A stretch of DNA of 64,000 nt, from the NCBI GenBank assembly GCA_950097015.1, contig CATNEN010000005.1, forward strand, positions 3,773,501 to 3,837,500, in the 5' to 3' direction. The number at the start of each line of letters is the position of its first letter. Position 1 is the first letter of the stretch. The position numbers and the translations under genes were made by a program. The DNA comes from Macrostomum hystrix. Its lineage: Eukaryota > Platyhelminthes > Macrostomidae. The notes beneath the pieces were generated by a model that was not told the origin of the DNA, ran no database searches, and saw only the letters and a list, made by a program, of their open reading frames with translations. Shown here piece by piece: positions 1 through 10,600 of this stretch.

Positions 1-99
1 CAGTGACGAAAATCCTGGATGGCCTATAAAATGACACTTGATCACTAATATAGATCACGATGATCAGAATAATCATCGAAGATAAGAATGGTCAAAGAC

Positions 100-592
100 A
101 GGGAATCGAAATTAGGATGAGGATGGTCATAAGGATGAGAATGGTCATGAGGATGAGGATGGTCATGAGGATGAGAATGGTCATAAGGATGAGAATGGTC
201 ATGAGGATGAGAATGGTCATGAGGATGAGAATGGTCATAAGGATGGGAATGGTCATGAGGATGAGAATGGTCATGAGGATGAAAATGGTCATAAGGATGA
301 GAATGGTCATAAGGATGAGAATGGTCATGAGGATGAAAATGGTCATAAGGATGAGAACGGTCATGAGGATGAGGATGGTCATAAGGATGAGAATGGTCAT
401 GAGGATGAGAATGGTCATGAGGATGAGGATGGTCATGAGGATGAGGATGGTCATGAGGATGAGGATCGTCATGAGGATGAGGATGGTCATGAGGATGAGG
501 ATGGTCATGAGGATGAGGATGGTTATGAGGATGAGAATGGTCATGAGGATGAAAATGGTCGTGAGGATGAGAATGGTCATGAGGATGAGAAC
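100..592. repeat. 18-bp minisatellite in SHQ1 intron 3
   Basis: About 27 copies of an 18-bp unit (plus strand core ATGGTCATGAGGATGAGA) with A/G variants. The array starts directly after the exon 3 donor at 596. Open frames through it (HPHDHS, GMVMRMR types) are artefacts of a unit length divisible by three. Confidence 0.9.
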
Positions 593-596
593 AAAC

Positions 597-3042
597 CTGT
601 TCGCCCTCGCAAACTCGCCAGTCCAGGCAGAAGGCGAACAGCAGATCGGCCAGGGACATGAGGCAGACTCGCAGTTCCCAGCCACTCTCCGGGGGCAGCA
701 ATGGCTTCCTGGGCAGTTGCATCAGTCGCAACCGACGTTCTTCGGGATCCAGCGGCGGCGGCAGGTTGTCCTTGTCGTTCAAAATACTGACGAGCAGTTC
801 CGACGGGTCGTATAGGTCAGCCAAATAATATTCCGCATCGAAATGAGCCTCTTCAAGGGCCTCCTTGGCTGCGAGACGATCCGAGTGACTCAACTGAGCC
901 AGGTCCGGGAGCAGATGGTCTAGACCTGGGGCGAATGGGAGAGTTCAGGTGAGTCAGGGAGAGTTCAGGTGAGTCAGGGAGAGTTCCAGTGAGTCAAGGA
1001 GAGTTCCAGTGAGTCAGGGAGAGTTCCAGTGAGTCAGGGAGAGTTCCAGTGAGTCAGGGAGAGTTCAGGTGACTCAGGGAGAGTTCAGGTGAGTCAGGGA
1101 GAGTTCCAGTGAGTCAGGGAGAGTTCCAGTGAGTCAGGGAGAGTTCAGGTGAGTCAGGGAGAGTTCAGGTGAGTCAGGGAGAGTTCCAGTGAGTCAAGGA
1201 GAGTTCCAGTGAGTCAGGGAGAGTTCTAGTGAGTCAGGGAGAGTTCCAGTGAGTCAGGGAGAGTTCCAGTGAGTCAGGGAGAGTTCCAGTGAGTCAGGGA
1301 GAGTTCCAGTGAGTCAGGGAGAGTTTCAGTGAGTCAGGGAGAGTTCAGGTGAGTCAGGGAGAGTTCAGGTGACTCAGGGAGAGTTCAGGTGAGTCAGGGA
1401 GAGTTCTAGTGAGTCAGGGAGAGTTCCAGTGAGTCAGGGAGAGTTTCAGTGAGTCAGGGAGAGTTCAGGTGAGTCAGGGAGAGTTCAGGTGACTCAGGGA
1501 GAGTTCAGGTGAGTCAGGGAGAGTTCCAGTGAGTCAGGGAGAGTTCCAGTGAGTCAGGGAGAGTTCAGGTGAGTCAGGGAGAGTTCAGGTGACTCAGGGA
1601 GAGTTCAGGTGAGTCAGGGAGAGTTCCAGTGAGTCAGGGAGAGTTCCAGTGAGTCAGGGAGAGTTCAGGTGACTCAGGGAGAGTTCAGGTGAGTCAGGGA
1701 GAGTTCCAGTGAGTCAGGGAGAGTTCCAGTGAGTCAGGGAGAGTTCCAGTGAGTCAGGGAGAGTTCGGGTGAGTCACGTCTGCTTACCTCGAAGCATGGC
1801 AGCTGATTGCTCATCTCGACACCTAAAAGCGAAACCGATGCCACCGCCTTTGATGAAGCCTGCATTTTGGATAGCAAAATTTAAGTTTTGGTTATAATTA
1901 ATCAATAATGCGAAGTAAATTGGGAACTCATAATCATAAAAGCTGGAGCTACGAATCGAGAAATCTAAAACCACGAAATCTTTGAATAACCCGAATCTAG
2001 AACCACGAAATCTTTGAATAACCCGAATCTAGAACCACGAAATCTTTGAATAACCCGAATCTAGAACCACGAAATCTTTGAATAAACTGAATATAGGGTG
2101 TCGGTGGCAGAGCGGTTAACGCGTTTGCCTCTCGCACCAAGGTCCCTAAGTTCGATTCCGCGGCGAGGCCACATTCATTTGAGGCGCAGCCGCAGAGAGA
2201 AGGCTTGGGGGGCTTGTCGTGCAATTTACGCCCTTGAGGGCCAACAGCCAAGGCACAATGAGAGTGTACACTGCCTGACGATGAGAAAGTCAGGGCAGAT
2301 GTACACACCTGTGTGAGTGTGTGCCTGCGTACGGTATCTGTGTGCGTGTGTGCTCAGGAGTCAGCGAAATGGGCAGAATTGCCTCCTCGCTGGCTGCGGG
2401 TCTAGTGTCACTAAATGATGTTCCACTGCCCGCAGCCCTCCTGCAATTATTATTATTTTTATTAACCAGAATCAAAAACTACGAATTTATAAATCTGAAA
2501 TTTCAAAAATTACATCAGAAAAGCATCGAATTGTTGGACACCAAATGAGACTAACCAGCTGCAGTATGCAAGTCGTGCGTCTCAGAGTTGCCTTCAATGC
2601 TGGGCTCAACAAACCAATCGAGATCAGCCTGGGCCGCTGCCAGGCACTCCGACGGTGGCTCATCGCCAGCAAGAAGTTCTTCTACTAGAAGACGCCTATC
2701 CGACTGAGCAGCCTCGCCAACAGGAACAGTCAGCAATCGATTGAGCATATCCAAGTCTGGAAATTCTCTGCCGTAGTCAGTTTTTTTTATTTTCAAAGTT
2801 AAAATGCCGCCAGCGTCCACGTTGAACTCGGAAGCCGACAGGGCATTGCTAGACGAAGCGTCGTCGGAGTCAACGCACGATCCGGTCAGGTGTAGACGGA
2901 GAAAGTACGGCTCGCAGGTGAACAGCAGGGTGTCGTCGTGAACGCTAGCTTCGAGTTGATCTAGACGACAGACGCCGGTTAGCCAGATGTCGACAATCAC
3001 ATGACCGGAGTCCTGGCTGACACTGAATCTCGGTGTCAGCAT
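597..3042 (-). CDS. SHQ1: SHQ1, H/ACA snoRNP assembly factor (partial, C-terminus outside window)
   Basis: Exons on the minus strand are 3042-2556, 1859-1788 and 925-597 (888 nt, 296 codons). Junction phases are 1, 1 and 0, and donors are G|GTTAGT, G|GTAAGC and CAG|GTTTGT. The protein opens with a CS/p23-like domain (MLTPRFSVSQD..., PYFLRLHL near residue 60, LDMLNRLL near 115), as in animal SHQ1. Exon 3 carries the SHQ1-specific stretch FDAEYYLADLYD and the start of the helical domain (FAFCLDWRVCEGE). SHQ1 chaperones dyskerin/NAP57 before H/ACA snoRNP assembly, in cytosol and nucleoplasm. A splice acceptor (AG at 3051-3052) lies 8 nt before the ATG. The remaining helical domain should lie left of base 1. 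All three introns contain minisatellites. Family assignment is firm; the last donor is inferred. Confidence 0.88.
936..1778. repeat. 20-bp minisatellite filling SHQ1 intron 2
   Basis: About 42 tandem copies of a 20-bp unit (GAGTTCCAGTGAGTCAGGGA with CCAG/CAGG/CTAG/TCAG variants). It spans nearly the whole intron, from about 10 nt past the exon 2 donor to about 10 nt before the exon 3 acceptor. On the transcribed strand each unit offers a pyrimidine-rich stretch with CTGACTCAC, a plausible branch-site-like motif. Confidence 0.93.
1957..2093. repeat. Short tandem repeat, about 32-bp unit, SHQ1 intron 1
   Basis: Roughly four copies of a unit containing AACCACGAAATCTTTGAATA, directly followed by a SINE at about 2094. 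Confidence 0.8.
2094..2470 (+). repeat. tRNA-derived SINE (family A), near full length
   Basis: The tRNA-like head starts with GTCGGTGGCAGAGCGG. It has an A box (TGGCAGAGCGG) and a B box (GTTCGATTCC) about 45 nt apart, followed by a conserved body with GAGTGTACACTGCCTGACGA and an ATT-rich tail. Further copies lie at about 3100, 17505, 23169, 24570, 25275 (minus), 45725, 49553 (minus) and 59690 (minus). This copy sits in SHQ1 intron 1. Confidence 0.85.
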
Positions 3043-3097
3043 CCAGTAGGCTGCAGATGTTGGTTTAAAATAAAAGTTACCGATCTAGAATCCGCGC

Positions 3098-3402
3098 CCC
3101 ATTTCGCACCAAGGTCCCTGAGCTCGATTCCGCGGCGAGGCCACATTCATTTGGGGCGCAGCCGCGGAGAGAAGGCTTGGGGGCTTGTCGTGCAATTCAC
3201 ACCCTTGAGGGCCAACCTGTAAGGCACAGTGAGAGTGTACACTGTCTGACGATGAGAAAGTCAGGGCAGATGTACACACCTGTGTGCGTGTGTGCTTAGG
3301 AGTCAGCGAAATGGGCAGAATTGCATTATCGCTGGATCTAGTGCCACCAATTTATGTGCCATTGCCCGCAGCCCTCCTGCAATTATTATTAATATTAGGG
3401 AC
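3098..3402 (+). repeat. SINE family A, 5'-truncated copy
   Basis: Begins inside the tRNA head at CGCACCAAGGTCCCTGAGCT and runs through the B box and body to an ATTATTATTAATATTA tail. It lies just upstream of the SHQ1 start, where it could overlap the promoter. Confidence 0.82.
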
Positions 3403-3409
3403 AACTCTT

Positions 3410-4060
3410 CAAGCCACACTGGGAGTAAACTGGCTTGAAATCATCAAGAGGTCGGGAGTTCGAATCTCAAATCTTAAAGAGGTTAATTTTTTTGGTCTTA
3501 AGAAAGACAATTACAAAGACGAAATTGTAATCTGTACGAAACAGCCGCTTAAAATAAGAAGTATCTTAAATATAACTTTCTTGACTACAATTATTTTCGT
3601 CACACTACTCATCAAAAGTAGTACCAACATTACAAAACAACAGATTTTTATTTCACCAATTATGCTCTTATAATTTTGCTAACTCGTTAACAGTTAAATC
3701 AGTAATGCTACTTTAAATAGTATAAATTACAACATAGGCACGACAGTTTTTTAGAAATATAAGGAATGGCACACGAAACCTTTGAAATAACAACAAGTAA
3801 AATCAACCAGGAAAGCTTGGATCAGTATAGCAACATAATATGCTATTTTATATAAGTGGATAATAAACTTGAAAATATTTCTGCACAGCTAGTAATCCAA
3901 ATAATGTCAGCCAGTTAAATAAGTTTGTAATAGTGGATTAACCTTTGACGAAAAAACTATGTACTAAGGACATAGTTAAAAAAGAAATAATTCATATTAA
4001 GAAGGAATGGTCATTAGAAATGACTAAGTATAATACTCGAGCATACATGATCATAATAGA
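3410..4060. other. AT-rich spacer between SHQ1 and VPS53
   Basis: No convincing coding, RNA or repeat signal seen. The short open frame starting at about 3284 is SINE read-through. Confidence 0.6.
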
Positions 4061-4064
4061 GTCC

Positions 4065-4570
4065 ATGATCACTGATCATAAGTGGCCACGATCAATGCTC
4101 ATACAAGACTATGACCAATAGTCACACAAGGCCATGATCAATAGTCATACAAGGCCATGATCAATAGTCATACAAGGCCATGATCAATAGTCATACAAGG
4201 CCACGACCAGTAGTCATGCAAGGCCATGACTAACAGTCCTACAAGGCCATGATCAATGGTCATAGTGGGCATGGTCAATAGTCATACAAGGCCATGATCA
4301 ATGGTCATAGTGGGCATGGTCAATAGTCATACAAGGCCACGACCAATGGTCATTCACAGCCATGATTAATAGTCATACAAGGCCATGACTAACAGTCCGA
4401 CAAGGCCATGATCAATGATCATAGGGGTCATCATCAATGGTCATAGGGGTCATGATCAATGGTCATAGGGGACATGATCAAAAGTCATACAAGGCCATGA
4501 TCATAGACATTTTTGTCTTTGATCAAGATCATACGAAACAAAGACAAATGCTCATGACCACAATATATTC
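4065..4570. repeat. 23-bp minisatellite downstream of VPS53
   Basis: Imperfect tandem units of about 23 bp with core CATACAAGGCCATGATCAAT. They lie immediately 3' of the VPS53 stop codon, probably in or near its 3' UTR. Confidence 0.85.
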
Positions 4571-4614
4571 ATAGAGGTCATCAATGATCAAAACTCTACA
4601 TGACTAGGCCAAAC

Positions 4615-7600
4615 TCAAAATCGTTTGAGCAGATTCTCTAAGCGTTTCATTCGACCGCCCTCCTCAGTGGCGGCCGCCCCAGCCGCCGCAGTCGATTGAT
4701 CGCTGAGAGATCCTGGCGACTTGTCGCCGCCATAACTACCCGGCGATTTAGAACGGCCAGCGCTGGATGCCGAGGCTGAGCTGGCTGCGGCTGCGGCTGC
4801 CGACAGACTAGCACCGGAAGGCGACGGCCTCAGAACGGCATCGTTCGGTTTGGCAGCCCGATAGGCGTCAATCAAGGCCATCTGTTCTGATCGTTTGACA
4901 CCCTTCATGTCTAACACTTTTTGATATTCGGTCAGATCCGACTCTGGCAGCAGGCGACAGAAACTGTCAACGAAGGCCTGGTGATTCGTGTGCTCCGAGA
5001 GGACAACCTGCCGTTTTTTGGCAAATTTTGGGATTTATTAAGTACATAATGTGGATTAGTAATGGGATAGAAAACTCAAATTATCGATCTGGGGACAAGA
5101 CTCAAAAAGGATCTGGTCATAAATAAGACTCAGATTAATAATCTGGGGATAAATAATACTAAAATTAAGGATCTGGTCATAAACAAGACTCAAATTAAGG
5201 ATCTGGGGATAAATAAGACTCAAATTAAGGATCTGGTCATTAATAAGACTCAAAAAAGGATCTGGGATAAATAAGACTCAAATTAAGGATCTGGGGATAA
5301 ATAAGACTCAAATTAAGGATCTGGTCATAAACAAGACTACATTAAGGATCTGGGGATAATAAGACTCAAATTAAGGATCTGGTCATAAATAAGACTCAAA
5401 AAAGGATCTGGGATAAATAAGACTCAAATTAAGGATCTGGTCATAAACAAGACTACATTAAGGATCTGGGGATAATAAGACTCAAATTAAGGATCTGGTC
5501 ATAAATAAGACTCAAAAAAGGATCTGGGATAAATAAGACTCAAATTAAGGATCTGGTCATAAATAAGACTCAAAAAGGATCTGGGATAAATAAGACTCAA
5601 ATTAAGGATCTGGGGATAAATAAGACTCACATTAAAGATCTGGGATATTTAAGACTCAAAATAAGGATCTGGGGATAAATAAGACTCACATTAAGGATCT
5701 GGTCATAAATAAGACTCAAATATAGGATCTGGGGATAAATAAGACTCAAATTAAGGATCTGGGGATAAATAAGACTCAAATTAAGGATCTGGGGATAAAT
5801 AAGACTCAAATATAGGATCTGGGGATAAATAAGACTCAAATTAAGGATCTGGGGATAAATAAGACTCAAATATAGGATCTGGGGATAAATAAGACTCACA
5901 TTAAGGATCTGGTCATAAATAAGACTCAAATATAGGATCTGGGGATATTTAAGACTCAAAATAAGGATCTGGGGATAAATAAGACTCACATTAAGGATCT
6001 GGTCATAAATAAGACTCAAATATAGGATCTGGGGATAAATAAGACTCAAATTAAGGATCTGGGGATAAATAAGACTCAAATTAAGGATCTGGGGATAAAT
6101 AAGACTCAAATATAGGATCTGGGGATAAATAAGACTCAAATTAAGGATCTGGGGATAAATAAGACTCAAATATAGGATCTGGGGATAAATAAGACTCACA
6201 TTAAGGATCTGGTCATAAATAAGACTCAAATATAGGATCTGGGATATTTAAGACTCAAAATAAGGATCTGGGGATAAATAAGACTCACATTAAGGATCTG
6301 GTCATAAATAAGACTCAAATATAGGATCTGGGGATAAATAAGACTCAAATTAAGGATCTGGGGATAAATAAGACTCAAATTAAGGATCTGGGGATAAATA
6401 AGACTCAAATATAGGATCTGGGGATAAATAAGACTCAAATTAAGGATCTGGGGATAAATAAGACTCAAATATAGGATCTGGGGATAAATAAGACTCAAAT
6501 TAAGGATCTGGGGATAAATAAGACTCACATTAAGGATCTGAAGAAAACCTACTCAAACTAAGAATCTGTGAATGCTAAGCTAACCAATCTCAATCTGACC
6601 TTCATGAGCATCTCAGCCTTAGTCATCTCGGTGACAACCAGTTTAGTAAAAGCTGCTGGCGGCTTCCGTTGCAACGGGCTAGCCAGACTAGGCAGCGACA
6701 GTAGCAAGGTCTTCAACGAGTGAGTATCCAACAGCAGCTGCTCAGCTCCCACCGTGGACACGGGCCGGCATTTGAACAGGGCCGATCGAAATTTCGGCGC
6801 GAATGCGGACACAAATTTGCTGCAGAACTGGGTGAAATATTTCCTGGAACTCGCCAGACCGTCGCGAATAACTGGCACATTGGTGCTTAGGTGAGATCCG
6901 ATGCTGCTAACATAGGGACTCTGGTCTCCAACAGCTTCAACTGTGTTCCAGGACATCTTCTGCATGGCTGCCAGAGCCGGCTCGCATGCGGATTCAACAT
7001 CGCTGACTAGCAGCTGAACGCAGGCGTTGATTACCTGAACGGTTTTTAGAGATCTTCTGAAGTCACAGAAAAATAACCTGAAGATCACCTGAAGTCACAC
7101 AAAACTAACCTGAAGATCTCCTGAAGTCACAGAAAACAAACCTAAAGATCTCCTGAGGTCACAGAAAACTAACCTGAAGATTCCCTGAAGTCACGGAAAA
7201 CGAACCTGAAAATTCCCTGAAGTCACACGAAACTAAACTGAAGATTCCCTGAATTCACGGAAAACTAACCTGAAGATTCCCTGAAGTCACACGAAACTAA
7301 CCTGAAGATCTCCTGAAGTCACACGAAACTAAAGTGAAGATCCCCTGAAGTCACACGAAACTAACCTGAAATCTCATGAAGCCACAGAAAATGAACCTGA
7401 AGATCTCCTGAGGTCACAGAAAACTAACCTGAAAATCCCCTGAAGTCACACGAAACTAACCTGCAGATCTCTAAAAGTCGCAGAAAATTAACCTGAAGAT
7501 TACCTGAAGTAACGGAAAACTAATTTGAAGATCTCCTGAAGTCATACGAAACTAAACTGCAGATCTCCTGAAGTCACAGAAAACGAACCTGAAGATCCCC

Positions 7601-10600
7601 TGAAGTCACACAAACCTAACCGAAAAATCACCTGAAGTCACAGAAAACTAAAAACCGAAGATCTACAGACCTAGCCTAAAGTTCTCTAAAAGACATAAAA
7701 ACTAACCTGAACATAAAGTCAGTTAAATAGGCGAATCAATCAGGAAATCTCTAAAAACTAACCGAATAAAAATTGTCCCTCTCGCTGCGCAGATCCACCT
7801 GACCGGCCAGTTGTTGACTAATGCGCTCCTTCAACTTATCCTCCAATTGTTTTGTAGTCTCCAGGCAGTACTCGGCAGTGCAGATGACAACGCACACTCT
7901 AGACAAATCTTCGCCAGATAATTTAGTAGACTCGCTGAAGAATGCACCGCCAACACCGCCAGACAGCATCAGCTCTCTGAATAGGTCCTTGGCTGATTGG
8001 GCATTTCTGCCGCCAGTTGGCAAACTGCCAAGCAGGATCCTATTGGCGTACTCGCGCAGGTATTTGGCAAATACGCGAGCCAATTGCAGCATGGGCTGGG
8101 CTGGCGAAAGCTTGGCGCAGGTCTTTAGCGAGTTCTTGTACACCTGATTTTTGGGGGAATAAAAATTTCTGCGATTTTTACAACAAATTTAAGACTCTAA
8201 AAATGCTGTACAATACGAGCGTAGTTATAAAATCTCACTTGTCTCTCTTGGCCCATTATCTAAATCTCAAAATCGAAATCTGCTGTCTTATCTACTTCCT
8301 TCTATCTTATCTACTCTGTAAATAAAATGTAATCTCACTCATTGTCTATCTAAATATCAACACTTTATTTTTATCTGACTAAATCGCATCCTAATCTGTC
8401 TTAATCTCAAACCAAATCTGTCTAAATCTCACCATTTTAACCGTCTGAATCTCGATAGTCTCTTGAAAACTCACAATTTTCAATATGATAGAATAGAGAC
8501 AATTAGATTATCTCTTTAAATCTCACCTTTAATCTTTCAAAATCTCACCCTTAATCTATCTAAATCTCACCCTTAATCTCTCTAATTCTCACTCTTATCA
8601 CTCTGAATCTCACTATAATCTCTCCAAATCTCACTCTAATCTCTCCAAATTTCACTCTTTTCGCTCTAAATCTCACTTTTATTTCTCTAAATCTCACTCT
8701 TATCACTCTAAGTCTCACTCGCGTGCTTCTAGCTCACCTATTGTCTCTAAAAATCCAACTGTATTAGTACTCAAATTCTAGCTTCTGTCCTTCTACATCT
8801 CACCTATTCGTATCAGTTGAAAAATCTTAAACCCATCTCTGATTGAAATCTCACCAATAGACTCAGCTCAGTGAACCAAAGCAGCTACAAAGAATTGAAA
8901 GCAGATCCAAGTCAATAATCTCACCATGAACAGGTCAGCACAGCTAGGCAGCAGTTCAGCTCCTCGCTCCAACGGACAAGTGACATCCTGAGCCCAGCGT
9001 TGAAGCATTTCAGCCAGGCTCCGATCAACCGACTCAGTGTACAGGCCGAGATGAGGCGCGAAGCATTGAGAGATTGCGCCGGTAAACATGTGCTCAGCTC
9101 CCGAGGTAGCAACCGCTGACGACTCACCGGTTGTCGAGACTGTCGCGGGAGTTGATGGCTCCTCTTTTTCTTTGAAAGCAGCAACCACCTGAAGTACCAT
9201 GATAGAGATGAGAATAAGATAGTTGAGACTAGATTTTGCCTAGCTATAGATTGGGATCTATATGGAGACAAGATTTTATAGTAGAGAGTATATTAGATGA
9301 AAGAAAGTAGATTAGATAGAAGAGAGTAGATTTGATAGAAGAGATTAGATTAGATAGAAGAGAGTAGATTAGATAGAAGAGATTAGATTTGATCGAAGAG
9401 AGTATATTTGATAGAAGAGAGTAGATTACATGGAAGAGATTAGATTAGATGGAATAGAGTAGATTTGATAGAAGAGAGTAGATTACATGGAAGAGAGTAG
9501 ATTTGATAGAAGAGATTAGATTAGATAGAAGAGAGTAGATTAGATAGAAAAGAGTAGATTTGATAGAAGAGAGTCGATTAGATAGAAGAGAGTAGATTAC
9601 ATGGAAGAGATTAGATTAGATGGAAGAGATTAGATTACAAGGAAGAGATTAGATTAGATAGAAGAGAGTAGATTAGATAGAAGAGAGTAGATTACATGGA
9701 AGAGATTAGATTAGAAGAAAGAGAGTAGATTAGATGGAAGATATTAGATTAGATGGAAGCGATTAGATTAGATGGAAGAGATTATATTAGATAGAAGAGA
9801 GTAGATTACATGGAAGAGATTAGATTAGATGGAAGAGAGTAGATTAGATAGAAGAGAGTAGATTAGATGGAAGAGAGTAGATTAGACAGAATAGATAAGT
9901 ACTCGTATATCTATCTAGTACCATGATACTAGATAGTTAATAAAATCATACCTGCTCCTCAAACAGTCGAGTCCTTTCAACAGCAAACAGCAACAATTTA
10001 ACGTCCAATTCTTTGGCTCGCTTCTGCATCAGACTGGCTAGTTGGGTTCTGGTGATGTCGCAAAATTCTTTCACTAGACGCTGAGTAACTCGCCATTTGG
10101 TAGGGAACAATCGGGCGTAGCGCTCTTCAAAGCTGAGAACAAACTTCTTCATCCAACCGAAGCGGCTGTCAATCTGAATGATTGGTATTGTTGGGTCATA
10201 GACTGTCAAATGATCGATTTGTGGGGTCATGGACTGTCAAATTATCTATTTGTGGAGTCTTGAACTTTAAATGATCGATTTGTGGAGTCATAGACTGTCA
10301 AATGATCGATTGCTGCGGTCATAGACTGTCAAATGATCTATTTGTGAAGTCATTAACTGTCAAATGATCTATTTGTAGAGTCATAAACTGTTAAACGATT
10401 TGTAGAGTAATAGACTGTTAAATGATCGATTGCTGCGAGCTTTCATATTATCTTAAATGTTATTATTACCTTAAGTAATAATTGCTAACTACACAAAAAA
10501 TCCTAGTTTATCTCCGGTCAATCCGGCCATTCTATCCTGAGTCCTGACTCAGAATATTGTGCAGTGTTGAGCCTGTGGTCCAATTCTTTTTTCAGTAGGT

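Noticed and set aside
45..893. Long open frames across 60-890 (HPHDHS-type minus strand, MRMRMV-type plus strand)
   Set aside because: They are read-through of an 18-bp minisatellite in SHQ1 intron 3; the real exon ends at 597.
2098..2170. tRNA gene
   Set aside because: A and B boxes are present, but the cloverleaf is incomplete and the sequence is the head of a multi-copy SINE.
5627..6528. Minus-strand frames of 200 and 100 codons reading [10 protein letters not shown]
   Set aside because: Product of a 30-bp tandem repeat whose length is divisible by three; inside VPS53 intron 7.
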